This document shows positions 1 to 8,917 of a stretch of 45,619 nucleotides of DNA, piece by piece. The translations under genes and the position numbers were made by a program. How positions within the stretch are numbered: the first letter of the stretch is position 1; each line of letters starts with the position of its first letter. Source of the DNA: Levilactobacillus namurensis DSM 19117 (GTDB lineage Bacteria > Bacillota > Bacilli > Lactobacillales > Lactobacillaceae); NCBI RefSeq assembly GCF_001434785.1, contig NZ_AZDT01000068.1, positions 1 through 45,619 of the forward strand. The letters are read 5' to 3'. A model generated the notes under the pieces. The model saw only the letters and a program-made list of their open reading frames with translations. It ran no database searches and was not told the origin of the DNA.

Positions 1-65
1 CATAGGAGCACCCCGTCGGGTAACTTCTATGCCTCTAAGCTTAGTATTTTTTTTGTTGGGAAAGA

Positions 66-94
66 TTGCGAGGGAACGTTCGTTCGAATATAAT
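66..94 (+). promoter_or_regulatory. dinB promoter with embedded LexA/DinR-like box
   Basis: A -35 TTGCGA (66-71) and a -10 TATAAT (89-94) are separated by exactly 17 bp. Inside the spacer, 73-86 reads GGAACGTTCGTTCG, which matches the Gram-positive SOS box CGAAC-N4-GTTCG at all but the first base. A repressor bound there would cover the promoter, so SOS control of dinB is inferred. The first 60 bases hold the end of an upstream unit; CTAAGCTTAG (36-45) followed by a T-rich run is a weak terminator candidate. Confidence 0.75.
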
Positions 95-165
95 AAGGTT
101 AATTTACAGGGAAGACCTTGGAATCATCGTTGAGAGCAGACATGACGGGAAAGGAGTGGGGCGGA

Positions 166-1275
166 ATGCCGCAACCGGAAGCGAAGTACACCCAGCGTAA
201 GATTATTCACGTGGACATGGATGCCTTTTATGCGTCCATTGAGGAGCGGGACCATCCGCAGTTCAAGCACCACCCCTTAGTGATTGCCAAGGATCCCCGC
301 AAAACGGGAGGACGTGGGGTGGTAGCAACGGCTAATTATGCTGCGCGCCGGCATGGTATCCATTCGGCCATGAGCGCCAATGAAGCCCTAAAGTTGTGTC
401 CGGAAGCCATCTTTCAGACGCCCAATTTTCCCCTTTACCGCGAGGTCTCCGCACAGATTCACCGGATCTTTCACGAATATACGGATAAGATCGAACCCGT
501 GGCCTTCGATGAGGCCTATCTGGATGTGACTGAAAATAAGCACCATCTCCGCTCAGCCGTCCAGGTTGCTCACGAGATTCAAGCGGAAATTTACGACCAG
601 ACGCACCTGACTTGTTCCACGGGCATCTCATACAACAAATTTTTAGCTAAGGAAGCTTCAGATTACCGTAAACCGGTGGGCGTCAGCGTGATCTTGCCGG
701 AAGATGCCCATGACTTTCTGATGGCGTTACCGATCAAACGGTTCCGGGGAGTGGGGAAGAAGACGGTGCCCAAGATGTATGATTTAGGCATCCAAACGGG
801 CGCCGACCTGTATCAGCGCAGTCAGCTGGCGTTGATCCATGACTTTGGAAAATTTGGCTACGTGCTCTACCAGCGGGTACGGGGAATCGATGAGCGTCCG
901 GTCGCCTATCTGCGGGAACGCAAGTCAATCGGCAAAGAGCGCACGTACGGGCCACCACTGACCACGGCGGGAGAAGTGGAGAACCAGTTAACGTTTCTGG
1001 CCGAACGGGTAGCCCAAGCGGTCGCACAGAAACAGCGCCACGGGAAGACCTTGGTTTTGAAGTTACGGACCAGTGACTTTACCACAGTGACCAAGCGGGT
1101 AACGCGAGACGACTTTATCGCGAACGACGCCACGACTTATTATGAGTTGGCCTGGGAACTTTACCAGAGCGTGGCGACACCAGACGAGCAGATTCGCTTA
1201 CTGGGCATTACAATCACGGGGCTGGCGTCACAGACGTTCGAGAACGTCAGCCTGCCACTTTGGGGTGATCAGTGA
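166..1275 (+). CDS. dinB: DNA polymerase IV (Y-family translesion polymerase)
   Basis: Error-prone polymerase that bypasses DNA lesions. The N-terminal palm motif [12 protein letters not shown] carries the first metal-binding aspartate and FDEAYLDVT the catalytic Asp-Glu pair. The fingers, the thumb HhH region (RFRGVGKKT) and the little-finger domain follow in the usual order. An upstream TTG (118) and an ATG (142) are in frame, but ATG 166 has AAGGAG (151-156) 9 nt upstream and gives 369 residues, close to the family norm, so I chose it. The upstream LexA-like box fits damage-induced expression. In many relatives the residues before DEA are 'SI' or 'SL'; here they are 'AF', which does not touch the catalytic pair. 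Confidence 0.95.
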   Translation: MPQPEAKYTQRKIIHVDMDAFYASIEERDHPQFKHHPLVIAKDPRKTGGRGVVATANYAARRHGIHSAMSANEALKLCPEAIFQTPNFPLYREVSAQIHRIFHEYTDKIEPVAFDEAYLDVTENKHHLRSAVQVAHEIQAEIYDQTHLTCSTGISYNKFLAKEASDYRKPVGVSVILPEDAHDFLMALPIKRFRGVGKKTVPKMYDLGIQTGADLYQRSQLALIHDFGKFGYVLYQRVRGIDERPVAYLRERKSIGKERTYGPPLTTAGEVENQLTFLAERVAQAVAQKQRHGKTLVLKLRTSDFTTVTKRVTRDDFIANDATTYYELAWELYQSVATPDEQIRLLGITITGLASQTFENVSLPLWGDQ

Positions 1276-1282
1276 GTTTCTT

Positions 1283-1311
1283 TTGAAATTACCCGCTAAA
1301 ACTTGTATACT
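1283..1311 (+). promoter_or_regulatory. nrnA promoter
   Basis: TTGAAA (1283-1288), a 17-bp spacer and TATACT (1306-1311) lie just after the dinB stop. This suggests that nrnA and the helicase gene have their own constitutive promoter independent of SOS control of dinB. Confidence 0.65.
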
Positions 1312-1369
1312 GAAACGCAGTATTGTGGCGGAGTTCGCCACTAAATCGGAAAGAAAATGGGTGAAGAAC

Positions 1370-2329
1370 ATGGCGATTGAAGCTGCCATTTTAGAACAAA
1401 TCAAACACTATCAAACAATTATTATTCACCGACACCAGCATCCAGACCCAGATTGTATTGGGGCACAGTTGGGACTACGGACCATCTTACGGGCTAGTTT
1501 TCCCGATAAGACAGTAAAGGCCGTGGGGAAACATTACCCGGGTTTTGATTGGCTGGGGCAAGCCGACACGGACGTGACCGACGCGGATTACCGTGAAGCC
1601 TTAGTCATCGTGGTCGATACGGCCAACCAACCTCGGGTGGACGATGACCGGTGGCGAACGGGGAAGGCCGTAGTTAAGATCGATCACCACCCCAACGACG
1701 ATGCTTTTGGGGACCTGCAGTGGGTCCGCGACCAGGCGTCTAGCACGTCAGAACTGCTATATGACTTTTACGCGGCCAACGCTGATGAATTAACGTTACC
1801 GGTCGAAGCTGCGCGGCTATTCTATGCCGGCATTGTGGGCGATACGGGTCGCTTCATGTACCCGGCCACCTCGGCGCACACCTTAGAAGTGGCCGGTAAA
1901 TTGATGACCACCGGGTTTTCGGCCAGTGATGTCAATCAGGCCGAAGACGAGATTTCACCTGCCATGGCCCGGTTGTCCGCGTACGTCTACCAGCACTTAA
2001 CGATTCTGCCTAGTGGAGCGGCCTACCTGAAGTTGAGCGATGCTGATCTGGAACCCTTTGAGTTAGGGGAGACCGATTCAACGTCGGCGGTCGTGCCTTT
2101 ACCAGGTAAGATCACCACGGTCAAGGCCTGGGCCTTCTTCGTTGAAGCTAAGGACCACACGTACCGGATTCGCCTACGTTCCAAGGGACCGTCCATTAAC
2201 GGCTTGGCTAAGGCGCACGGCGGTGGCGGGCATGCTTTGGCCAGCGGCGCGACCGCACACGACCAAGCAGAGATTGACCAAGTCGTTCAGGAATTAGACG
2301 CCTTGGTTGCACAAGATAAAGGAGAATAG
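1370..2329 (+). CDS. nrnA: DHH/DHHA1 phosphoesterase, NrnA-type oligoribonuclease / pAp phosphatase
   Basis: Likely degrades short oligoribonucleotides and dephosphorylates 3'-phosphoadenosine-5'-phosphate. Visible metal-binding motifs run in order: HPDPDCIGAQ near the N-terminus, VDTAN, IDHHPND (the DHH motif) and GDTGRF. The C-terminal DHHA1 domain ends in the glycine-rich GGGGHALASGA substrate-binding loop. The start is ATG 1370, giving 319 residues, close to the roughly 313 of Bacillus NrnA; GTG 1361, three codons upstream behind GGAAAG, is an alternative. The reading frame extends back into dinB without a plausible start. The helicase gene begins 1 bp after this stop, so the two are probably co-transcribed. 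Confidence 0.9.
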   Translation: MAIEAAILEQIKHYQTIIIHRHQHPDPDCIGAQLGLRTILRASFPDKTVKAVGKHYPGFDWLGQADTDVTDADYREALVIVVDTANQPRVDDDRWRTGKAVVKIDHHPNDDAFGDLQWVRDQASSTSELLYDFYAANADELTLPVEAARLFYAGIVGDTGRFMYPATSAHTLEVAGKLMTTGFSASDVNQAEDEISPAMARLSAYVYQHLTILPSGAAYLKLSDADLEPFELGETDSTSAVVPLPGKITTVKAWAFFVEAKDHTYRIRLRSKGPSINGLAKAHGGGGHALASGATAHDQAEIDQVVQELDALVAQDKGE

Positions 2330-2330
2330 A

Positions 2331-3689
2331 ATGACCGCAGATTTTACACAGTTTCACCTCCAAGACTACCTGATGAAGGCCTTGGATAAGATTGGGTTCC
2401 AACACCCTACGGCCGTCCAAGAAAAGCTGATCCCCATCATTGCTTCTGGCAAAGACGTGGTGGGTCAGTCCCAGACGGGGAGCGGGAAGACCCACACGTT
2501 CCTCTTACCCATCTTTAACCAACTGACCAGCGATGACCAGGTACAGGCGGTGATCACCACGCCTAGCCGGGAGTTGGCTTATCAGATCCATTCGGCAGCG
2601 GAACAACTGGCCGCGGAAGCGCCCTTTGAGATTCGCATTGGAAACTACGTCGGGGGAACGGATAAGAAGCGGCAGATTACCAAGCTGACCCATAACCAAC
2701 CCCAATTGGTGATTGGGACGCCTGGCCGGGTCATGGACCTGATTCAATCGGACGCGTTGAACGTGCACACCACGCGGCAATTCGTCGTGGATGAAGCCGA
2801 TATGACGCTGGATCTAGGGTTCTTGGACCAGATTGACAAGATTGCTAGTCGGATGCCTAAGCACCTGCAAATGATGGTCTTTTCCGCAACGATTCCGCAA
2901 AAGCTGAACCCGTTCTTGCGGAAGTACCTGAACCATCCCGTGATCGAAGAGATTCCCGCGTCAGCGATTATCAGCGATACTATCGATAACTGGTTGATTT
3001 CAACCAAGGGTCAGGACCGTAACCGGCTGATCTACCAACTGATCACGATGGGAGAACCCTACCTGGTCCTAATCTTCGCGAACACCAAGACGCGAGTCGA
3101 AGAATTGCACCATTACCTGCAATCCCAAGGGTTAAAGGTCGCCATGATTCATGGGGGCATCAAGCCGCGGGAGCGGAAGCGGGTCATGCGTGAAGTGAAG
3201 AACTTGCAGTTCCAATACGTCGTAGCAACGGACTTAGCGGCACGGGGAATTGATATCGAAGGTGTCTCCCACGTCATTAACGACGATATTCCGGAAGACC
3301 TAGAGTTCTTTATTCACCGGGTTGGCCGGACAGGACGTCAGGGGATGCCGGGGACGGCCATCACGCTGTACTCGCCCGGAGAAGAAAAGTTGGTCTCCGA
3401 GATTGAAGCCTTGGGCATTCATTTCCAACCTAAGCGAATTCGCGATGGTGAAATCGTTGATTCTTACGACCGGAATCGCCGGACCAAGCGGCGGAAGTCC
3501 ACGCAACATTTGGACCCGACGCTGATTGGGATGGTCAAGAAGAAGAAAAAGAAGATTAAGCCAGGGTACAAGCATCAGATCAAACAGGCCATTCACGCGA
3601 AGAAGGACCAAGAACGGCGAATCGAGCAACGGGCCGCGGCTCGTGCCGAACGGAAACGGCGTAAGCGTAATTCGGACCGTTACCAATAA
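2331..3689 (+). CDS. cshB: DEAD-box RNA helicase, CshB type
   Basis: ATP-dependent RNA helicase, probably acting in cold-shock RNA remodelling, ribosome assembly or mRNA decay. All core motifs are visible: Q-motif region (HPTAVQEKLIP), Walker A (SQTGSGKT), TPSRELAYQ, GTPGRV, the DEAD box as VDEAD, SAT (FSATIP), ATDLAARGID and HRVGRTGR. The C-terminal 70 residues are strongly basic (KKKKKKIKP and RKRRKR stretches), typical of RNA-binding tails. AAGGAG precedes ATG 2331. The 452-residue length and the overall pattern fit CshB (Bacillus YqfR) better than CshA. No terminator separates it from the alaS leader promoter at 3697. Confidence 0.88.
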   Translation: MTADFTQFHLQDYLMKALDKIGFQHPTAVQEKLIPIIASGKDVVGQSQTGSGKTHTFLLPIFNQLTSDDQVQAVITTPSRELAYQIHSAAEQLAAEAPFEIRIGNYVGGTDKKRQITKLTHNQPQLVIGTPGRVMDLIQSDALNVHTTRQFVVDEADMTLDLGFLDQIDKIASRMPKHLQMMVFSATIPQKLNPFLRKYLNHPVIEEIPASAIISDTIDNWLISTKGQDRNRLIYQLITMGEPYLVLIFANTKTRVEELHHYLQSQGLKVAMIHGGIKPRERKRVMREVKNLQFQYVVATDLAARGIDIEGVSHVINDDIPEDLEFFIHRVGRTGRQGMPGTAITLYSPGEEKLVSEIEALGIHFQPKRIRDGEIVDSYDRNRRTKRRKSTQHLDPTLIGMVKKKKKKIKPGYKHQIKQAIHAKKDQERRIEQRAAARAERKRRKRNSDRYQ

Positions 3690-3696
3690 ACAATGA

Positions 3697-3725
3697 TTGA
3701 CAAGCATTCTGGGGCCACCTATAAT
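3697..3725 (+). promoter_or_regulatory. consensus promoter of the alaS T-box leader
   Basis: TTGACA (3697-3702), 17-bp spacer, TATAAT (3720-3725): a perfect sigma-A consensus match at both hexamers. It lies 7 bp after the helicase stop codon. Strong initiation followed by T-box attenuation is the expected control mode for an aminoacyl-tRNA synthetase gene. Confidence 0.85.
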
Positions 3726-3731
3726 TTCAAG

Positions 3732-3940
3732 TGGACAATTAAATATCAACAGAGGATATACCGCTAACCGCCGATTTTCAGAAACGTTTTGGGTGCTGTG
3801 AAAAACGATTCGGCCGTTAGTTGGCGCTCCCTCGATTTATCGCGACTCAGCGTTATGAGTTCAAGAGGTTAACGATCAAACATCGTTGCAAGTAAAGTGG
3901 TACCGCGTTTCGGCGTCTTTACGGGCAACGGTGTTTTTTA
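3732..3940 (+). ncRNA. T-box riboswitch leader of alaS
   Basis: The T-box core AAAGTGGTACCGCG (3894-3907) is present; it pairs with the acceptor end of uncharged tRNA. A terminator hairpin competes with it: CATCGTTGC (3881-3889) pairs with GCAACGGTG (3925-3933), GTAAAG (3892-3897) pairs with CTTTAC (3917-3922), and a T-run follows (3934-3939). Uncharged tRNA-Ala should favour the antiterminator and permit alaS transcription. A Stem I-like helix is suggested by CGCTAAC near 3762 and GTTAG near 3816. GCT triplets lie at 3795-3797 and near 3826, but I cannot fix the specifier codon by eye; alanine is inferred from the gene. Confidence 0.92.
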
Positions 3941-3963
3941 TCTTTTTTTGGAGGTTTTAAGAG

Positions 3964-6603
3964 ATGAAAGAGTTAAGCAGTAGTCAAATTCGACAGATGT
4001 ACCTCGACTTTTTTCAGAGCAAAGGGCACACCATCGAACCAAGTGCGTCACTAGTCCCTAAGGATGATCCATCGTTACTGTGGATCAACTCCGGGGTTGC
4101 GACCATGAAGAAGTACTTTAGTGGGCAAGTCGTTCCAGAGAATCCACGGTTGACCAGTTCCCAGAAGAGTATCCGGACCAACGATATTGAAAACGTTGGT
4201 CGGACAGCGCGGCACCATACGTTGTTCGAAATGCTGGGGAACTTCTCAGTGGGGGATTACTTTAAGAAAGAAGCCATTACTTGGGCGTGGGAACTTCTGA
4301 CGTCCCCAGACTGGTTCGGTTGGGATCCTGACAAGTTGTACATGACGGTCTACCCTAAGGATACCGATGCCCAGGAATTCTGGGAAAAGGCCGGTGTAGC
4401 CCCAGATCACATTATCCCCGTTGAGGATAACTTCTGGGACATTGGTGAAGGGCCTTCGGGTCCCGATTCCGAAATCTTCTACGACCGGGGAGAAAGCTTT
4501 AACAACCTCGCAGAGGATGATCCCGAGAATTACCCGGGTGGCGAGAATGAACGGTACCTGGAAGTCTGGAACATCGTATTTTCACAATTTAACCACGAAC
4601 CTGACGGCAGCTACAAGCCACTTCCCCGGAAGAACATTGATACGGGGATGGGCTTAGAACGGGTCGTTTCGATCTTCCAGAACGCCAAGACGAACTTTGA
4701 GACCGACCTCTTCTTACCGATTATTCACAAGACGGAAGCACTCAGCGCGGGGAAGAAGTACGGCGCTGATGCAGAAGACGACATTTCCTTTAAGGTGATT
4801 GCGGACCACGCCCGGGCCATTACCTTTGCCATTGGTGACGGTGCTTTGCCTGGTAACGAAGGTCGCGGCTACGTCATCCGGCGGTTGATCCGGCGGGCCG
4901 TTGTCAACGGCCAGAAGCTGGGGATTCAGGGCGCCTTCTTGGACCAATTAGTCCCAATCGTAGGCGAAATCATGCAATCCTATTACCCAGAAGTCTTACA
5001 ACAAAAGGACTACATTGCCAAGGTCGTTCGGTCGGAAGAAGACCGGTTCGGTGAGACCTTGAACGGTGGGCTGGACCTGTTGAACGGCTTGATTGCGGAC
5101 TTGAAGCAAAATGGTGGTCAGGAGATTGCTGGGGCGGACGCCTTCAAGCTTTACGACACCTATGGGTTCCCGGTTGAATTGACGCAGGAATACGCTATCG
5201 ACCAGGGCATCTCTGTCGACCAAGCTGGGTTCAAGGCTGAGATGCAAAAGCAAAAGGACCGTGCCCGGAATGCTCGGGGTAAGCAAAAGGCTATGGGCTT
5301 ACAACACGACTTGTTGATCAACGTTAAGACGCCAAGCGAGTACGTTGGCTATACCCAATTAGAGACCCAAAGTACGTTGACGGAACTGGTCGTTGATGAT
5401 CAGTTGGCGGACGAAGCCGTTAGCGGGACGGCCGAGGCGATGTTTGATACCACGCCATTCTACGCTGAAATGGGTGGTCAAGTGGCCGATAAAGGGGACA
5501 TCTACGACCTAGACGGCCACGTAGTCGCCCACGTTACGGACGTTCAACACGCCCCTAACGGACAAAACCTGCACACCTTAGACGTGGTGGCACCTTTGAA
5601 GAAGGGCACCAAGTATGCCCTGAAGGTCGACCAAGTCTTCCACAGCAAGGTGGAAAAGAACCATACGGCGACCCACTTGCTGGATAAGGCCTTGCGGAAC
5701 GTCTTCGGGGAACACACGCAGCAAGCCGGTTCCTTGGTTGAAGGGGACTACTTGCGGTTTGACTTCACCCACTTCGGTCAAGTTGACCCTGCTGACTTAG
5801 CCAAGGCTGAAGCCATTGTGAACCAGCAGATCTTCGCAGAACTTCCTGTTACGACGGTGGTTACCGATATTGAAAGCGCCAAGAAGATGGGTGCGATTGC
5901 CCTATTTAGCGAGAAGTACGGGAAGACTGTCCGGGTCGTGAGCGCAGGTGATTTCGTGACCGAATTCTGTGGTGGGAACCACGTTAAGAACACCAACGAA
6001 ATCGGGCTGTTCAAGATTACCTCGGAATCCGGGGTCGGTGCAGGTGTCCGGCGGATCGAAGCCGTGACTTCCGGGGCCGCTTACAAGTATTTGAACGACC
6101 ACGACAACGTCTTGCGGTCAGTTGCGAACGACTTAAAGGTCACGCAACTTAGTGACGTGGCGGGTAAGGTCCAAGCCTTACAAGCCCAGGTCAAGGAATT
6201 GCAACAGAAGCAAGCTACGTTGGAAGGCAAGTTGGCCGGCGAACAAGCTGGTGCGGTCTTCGAAAAGGTCATCCAAGCGGGTCAGTATCGCTTGATCAGC
6301 GGGACCGTCCAGGTTTCGAAGATGGACCAATTGCGGGCTTTAGCCGATACTTGGCGTGAAAAGGCCTTATCCGACGTCTTGGTCTTGGGAGCTGAAGTCA
6401 ACGGCAAGGCGAACTTGCTGGTGGCCGTCAGTGCCGATAAGCAAAAGCAGGTCAAGGCGGGCGACTTGATCAAAGCCATTGCACCGAAGATCAACGGTGG
6501 TGGTGGCGGTCGGCCAAACCTGGCTCAGGCCGGGGGAAAGAACCCAGCAGGGTTGCCGGATGCCATGGCCGCAGCAGCGGATTGGTTGACGACCCAAGCT
6601 TAG
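3964..6603 (+). CDS. alaS: alanyl-tRNA synthetase
   Basis: Charges tRNA-Ala in the cytoplasm. The 879-residue length is standard for the bacterial enzyme. The N-terminal class II catalytic core starts [16 protein letters not shown] and includes the [16 protein letters not shown] segment. The editing domain carries HTATHLL and the distal CGGNH, the zinc-ligand set that removes mischarged Ser/Gly. The C-Ala domain ends with a glycine-rich [16 protein letters not shown] stretch related to DHHA1. The start ATG follows GGAGG with normal spacing. It is controlled by the upstream T-box and ends at a strong terminator. Confidence 0.98.
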   Translation: MKELSSSQIRQMYLDFFQSKGHTIEPSASLVPKDDPSLLWINSGVATMKKYFSGQVVPENPRLTSSQKSIRTNDIENVGRTARHHTLFEMLGNFSVGDYFKKEAITWAWELLTSPDWFGWDPDKLYMTVYPKDTDAQEFWEKAGVAPDHIIPVEDNFWDIGEGPSGPDSEIFYDRGESFNNLAEDDPENYPGGENERYLEVWNIVFSQFNHEPDGSYKPLPRKNIDTGMGLERVVSIFQNAKTNFETDLFLPIIHKTEALSAGKKYGADAEDDISFKVIADHARAITFAIGDGALPGNEGRGYVIRRLIRRAVVNGQKLGIQGAFLDQLVPIVGEIMQSYYPEVLQQKDYIAKVVRSEEDRFGETLNGGLDLLNGLIADLKQNGGQEIAGADAFKLYDTYGFPVELTQEYAIDQGISVDQAGFKAEMQKQKDRARNARGKQKAMGLQHDLLINVKTPSEYVGYTQLETQSTLTELVVDDQLADEAVSGTAEAMFDTTPFYAEMGGQVADKGDIYDLDGHVVAHVTDVQHAPNGQNLHTLDVVAPLKKGTKYALKVDQVFHSKVEKNHTATHLLDKALRNVFGEHTQQAGSLVEGDYLRFDFTHFGQVDPADLAKAEAIVNQQIFAELPVTTVVTDIESAKKMGAIALFSEKYGKTVRVVSAGDFVTEFCGGNHVKNTNEIGLFKITSESGVGAGVRRIEAVTSGAAYKYLNDHDNVLRSVANDLKVTQLSDVAGKVQALQAQVKELQQKQATLEGKLAGEQAGAVFEKVIQAGQYRLISGTVQVSKMDQLRALADTWREKALSDVLVLGAEVNGKANLLVAVSADKQKQVKAGDLIKAIAPKINGGGGGRPNLAQAGGKNPAGLPDAMAAAADWLTTQA

Positions 6604-6639
6604 TGACCGAAAGGATCCAACACAAGCTGTAAAGAACTG

Positions 6640-6675
6640 AAGAACCTGGGACGGAGATGGTCTCAGGTTCTTTTG
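6640..6675 (+). terminator. alaS terminator
   Basis: AAGAACCTG and CAGGTTCTT arms around a short loop with extra pairs, then TTTT. It lies 37 bp after the alaS stop codon. Confidence 0.85.
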
Positions 6676-6699
6676 CTTGTTGTGGAAGCCCCTTGGCCA

Positions 6700-6780
6700 T
6701 TTTCCCCAGCGTTATCGTCCCGAATCAACCGGTCGGGTGGTATCATAGAACTGGGGAAATTAAACGGTATTTCAAGACCG
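6700..6780 (+). repeat. nested inverted repeat plus second hairpin, function unknown
   Basis: ATTTCCCCAG (6700-6709) and CTGGGGAAAT (6751-6760) are perfect 10-bp inverted arms. Between them CCCGA (6719-6723) pairs with TCGGG (6733-6737). A further hairpin CGGT/ACCG lies at 6765-6780. This occupies most of the 304-bp gap between alaS and ireB. No poly-T tract follows, so it is not a simple terminator. It could be a structured RNA, an operator or a decayed element; I recognise no known riboswitch family. Confidence 0.5.
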
Positions 6781-6843
6781 ATGCTGAGTATTGGGCGATG
6801 GCAAGTTGTTGTATTACGAAAACATTACATCGGGGGTCGGTCG

Positions 6844-6872
6844 TTGTAGTTTGCTAGTCAATCGAGTAAAAT
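6844..6872 (+). promoter_or_regulatory. promoter of ireB-ruvX-yrzB
   Basis: TTGTAG (6844-6849), 17-bp spacer, TAAAAT (6867-6872), 35 bp upstream of the GTG start of ireB. Confidence 0.55.
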
Positions 6873-6907
6873 TGACACTAAGTGAGGAAGTGCGGGGGTG
6901 TTATATA

Positions 6908-7180
6908 GTGAGTTCATTAGACAAAACGATGTATTTTGACTTTGGTGCCAACCAACCAAAGGATGTGCACGATACGCTGGTAACGGTCTATCAGGCACTA
7001 GAAGAAAAGGGATATAACCCAATTAATCAGATTGTCGGGTACCTACTATCAGGCGATCCTGCGTACATCCCGCGAATCAATGATGCGCGGAATTTAATTC
7101 GCAAGCACGAGCGTGACGAGATCATTGAAGAGCTCGTACGCTTCTATCTGAATCAGAATGGACCGGTGAAACCTTCATGA
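6908..7180 (+). CDS. ireB: IreB family regulatory phosphoprotein (DUF965/YrzL)
   Basis: Small 90-residue cytosolic protein. Family members are substrates of the PASTA-domain Ser/Thr kinase and, in Enterococcus, influence cephalosporin resistance. The conserved core [20 protein letters not shown] and the ending [13 protein letters not shown] are diagnostic. The start is GTG 6908 with GGGGGTG (6894-6900) 7 nt upstream; the longer in-frame extension to 6791 has no family support. From memory of Enterococcus IreB, the phospho-acceptors are Thr4 and Thr7. Here a Thr is present at position 7, while position 4 is Leu. The stop overlaps the ruvX start by 4 bp (ATGA), indicating translational coupling. 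Confidence 0.92.
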   Translation: MSSLDKTMYFDFGANQPKDVHDTLVTVYQALEEKGYNPINQIVGYLLSGDPAYIPRINDARNLIRKHERDEIIEELVRFYLNQNGPVKPS

Positions 7181-7614
7181 AGTTAATGGGATTAGACGTT
7201 GGCTCACGGACCGTTGGGGTCGCCATCAGCGACGCCCTGGGTTGGACGGCTCAGGGGGTAGAGATTATCCCCATTGATGAAGACACAGAAGTATTTGGGT
7301 TAGACCGGGTGGCCGAATTGGTCACTGAGCATGAGGTCGGCGGTTTTGTGGTCGGCCTCCCCAAGAACATGAACAATACGTTGGGCCCGCGGGTCGCCGC
7401 TTCTCAGCGGTACGGCCAAATGTTGACGGATCGCTTCCATTTACCTGTGGACTTTGAAGATGAACGGTTGACAACGGTTGAGGCGGAGCGTATGTTAGTG
7501 GAACAAGCTGACACGTCACGGCGGAAACGCAAGCGGGTCATTGATAAATTAGCAGCTGGGTTAATCCTGCAGAACTATTTAGATCGGCACGGTAAGTTAA
7601 CCCGAGAAAAGTGA
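7177..7614 (+). CDS. ruvX: RuvX/YqgF Holliday junction resolvase-like RNase H-fold nuclease
   Basis: RNase H-fold nuclease implicated in Holliday junction resolution and/or pre-16S rRNA 5'-end maturation. The first catalytic Asp is in [16 protein letters not shown]. The middle motif is [15 protein letters not shown], the acidic motif is FEDERLTT, and the C-terminal Asp lies in [15 protein letters not shown]. The length of 145 residues is typical. It overlaps ireB by ATGA, and yrzB follows 8 bp after its stop, so the three form one operon. The order ireB-ruvX-yrzB downstream of alaS is widely conserved in Firmicutes. Confidence 0.93.
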   Translation: MKLMGLDVGSRTVGVAISDALGWTAQGVEIIPIDEDTEVFGLDRVAELVTEHEVGGFVVGLPKNMNNTLGPRVAASQRYGQMLTDRFHLPVDFEDERLTTVEAERMLVEQADTSRRKRKRVIDKLAAGLILQNYLDRHGKLTREK

Positions 7615-7622
7615 GGTTTCCC

Positions 7623-7934
7623 ATGAACGAAGACCAAGAACAAATTACGTTAGTAGACGAAAATGGTAACGAAGAGTTATACGATGTGTTATTTACGTTT
7701 GAATCCGACGATTTTGGTAAGTCCTACATTTTGATTTACCCTTCTGGTAAGCGTGATGATGAAGAAGTTGACATCCAAGCTTATGCTTTACCAGCCGATG
7801 ATGATCCGGCTAACCCATCCGGGGGCGATTTACAATTAATCGAGTCCGATGAAGAATGGGACATGATCGAATCTGTTTTGAATACGTTCTTATCAGACGG
7901 AACGGTTGATCCGAACGCGGGCAAGCAAAAGTAA
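7623..7934 (+). CDS. yrzB: DUF1292 family protein (YrzB-like)
   Basis: Highly acidic 103-residue cytosolic protein of unknown biochemical role. The family pattern is clear: ITLVDENGNEELYDVLFTFE, SYILIYPSG and the late EEWDMIESVLNTFL. The start is ATG 7623 with AGTGAGG about 6 nt upstream; GTG 7611 would add four residues and is less well placed. It is the last gene of the ireB-ruvX-yrzB operon and ends at a strong terminator. Function cannot be assigned from sequence; co-occurrence with ruvX only suggests shared expression. Confidence 0.88.
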   Translation: MNEDQEQITLVDENGNEELYDVLFTFESDDFGKSYILIYPSGKRDDEEVDIQAYALPADDDPANPSGGDLQLIESDEEWDMIESVLNTFLSDGTVDPNAGKQK

Positions 7935-7942
7935 GTGACACC

Positions 7943-7967
7943 AAAAGGGCGGATTTCCGCCCTTTTT
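7943..7967 (+). terminator. yrzB operon terminator
   Basis: AAAAGGGCGG, a 4-nt loop, CCGCCC and TTTTT: a compact GC-rich hairpin with a T-run, 9 bp after the yrzB stop. Confidence 0.92.
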
Positions 7968-8055
7968 GTTTGCCGTCAGGTTCGGTCGGCTGGCTACTGC
8001 TGATGGCGGATTAATGGTAAAATAAGACGTTGTGGAAAACAGGAGGAATAACCAA

Positions 8056-8364
8056 ATGGCAGAACAAACACACCGGTTTAAAGCAAAAATTGCGGGGAAG
8101 ACGTACACGATTGTGGGGAAGGCAACGGACGCCCACATGCGGGCGGTCACCCAGGTGTTGAATGAACAGTATGATCAATTGAAGAACCAGTTGCCAGCTA
8201 GTGTGACGAAAGAGGATGCCGCGGTTTTAATGGCGTTCAACGCGATTTCGGACCAGTTGAAGTTACAAGCGCGGTTAGATGCGCAAACAGCTCCAGCAGA
8301 TACGACTGATGAGCCGGCCACGCCTTCCGCCACGGATTCAGCCAACTCGGAAACGGGGGATTAG
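8056..8364 (+). CDS. zapA: cell division protein ZapA
   Basis: Small FtsZ-binding protein that bundles protofilaments at the Z-ring. The N-terminal beta-rich head (RFKAKIAGKTYTIVGKATDAHMRAVTQVLNEQ) is followed by a helical coiled-coil segment (AAVLMAFNAISDQLKLQARL), then a low-complexity Thr/Pro/Ala/Ser tail. The start is ATG 8056 behind AGGAGGAA; an in-frame ATG 8 codons upstream lies before this ribosome binding site and is rejected. The 102 residues are slightly longer than Bacillus ZapA because of the tail. It is followed 1 bp later by cvpA and then mutS2, the conserved Firmicutes order. Confidence 0.9.
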   Translation: MAEQTHRFKAKIAGKTYTIVGKATDAHMRAVTQVLNEQYDQLKNQLPASVTKEDAAVLMAFNAISDQLKLQARLDAQTAPADTTDEPATPSATDSANSETGD

Positions 8365-8365
8365 G

Positions 8366-8896
8366 GTGGTTCTCAGCTTGGGCATTCTCCTGGTCCTGTG
8401 GTTAGGGTTTCACCGGGGGTATCGGCGGGGACTGGTCCTACAGGTCCTGCTGTCGCTAGGGTACCTGGCGGTGTGGCTGGTGGCCCGGGTCGGTGCTCGG
8501 CCGTTAGCCAGTGGATTGGGACAGTTTGTGGGGGGTCTTCCACTCAACGCGACCGTCAGTCCCGTAGCCGTGAGTCAGAGCAGCAGTTTCTTTTTGAACG
8601 GGCTCGCATTCTCGGCAATCCTGACCGTAGGCTACTTTGTGATTCGCCGGTTAGCCTATGGGTTGAACCGAGTGACTTGGTTACCAGTCATTCACCAGGT
8701 AAATTCCTTAGCGGGTGGCCTCATCAATTTGGTCATTCGGTATGTCTTAATTTTTTTAATTTTAAATTTATTGATCTTGTTACCCAGTACCAGCTTTCAA
8801 CACAGTTACCAAGCGTCTCCCGTGGCGCAGTGGATTGTGAAGCAGACGCCGCTGTTGTCTAAGCGGGTCCTCCACTGGTGGCTGGTTGAGCATTAA
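8366..8896 (+). CDS. CvpA family membrane protein
   Basis: Predicted 176-residue inner-membrane protein with about four hydrophobic segments: residues ~2-17, ~22-45, ~72-95 and ~117-140. The N-terminal GFHRGYRRGL motif between the first two segments is typical of CvpA/YshB proteins. I chose the GTG at 8366, 1 bp after the zapA stop and behind GGGGG; the frame runs back into zapA without a better start. Family roles are poorly defined (colicin V production in E. coli, envelope or biofilm phenotypes elsewhere). Its place between zapA and mutS2 matches Bacillus and lactobacilli. Confidence 0.85.
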   Translation: MVLSLGILLVLWLGFHRGYRRGLVLQVLLSLGYLAVWLVARVGARPLASGLGQFVGGLPLNATVSPVAVSQSSSFFLNGLAFSAILTVGYFVIRRLAYGLNRVTWLPVIHQVNSLAGGLINLVIRYVLIFLILNLLILLPSTSFQHSYQASPVAQWIVKQTPLLSKRVLHWWLVEH

Positions 8897-8917
8897 GGAT
8901 GCGAGAGAGGAGTCAAA

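Noticed and set aside
118-165. TTG 118 or ATG 142 as dinB start
   Set aside because: ATG 166 has AAGGAG at ideal spacing and gives the normal family length.
3300-3749. 149-residue minus-strand frame over the helicase 3' end and the alaS promoter
   Set aside because: It overlaps conserved helicase motifs and the consensus T-box promoter and has no recognisable product.
8398-8862. 154-residue plus-strand frame overlapping cvpA
   Set aside because: The cvpA frame shows the family motif and membrane helices; the alternative is low-complexity and lacks a ribosome binding site.
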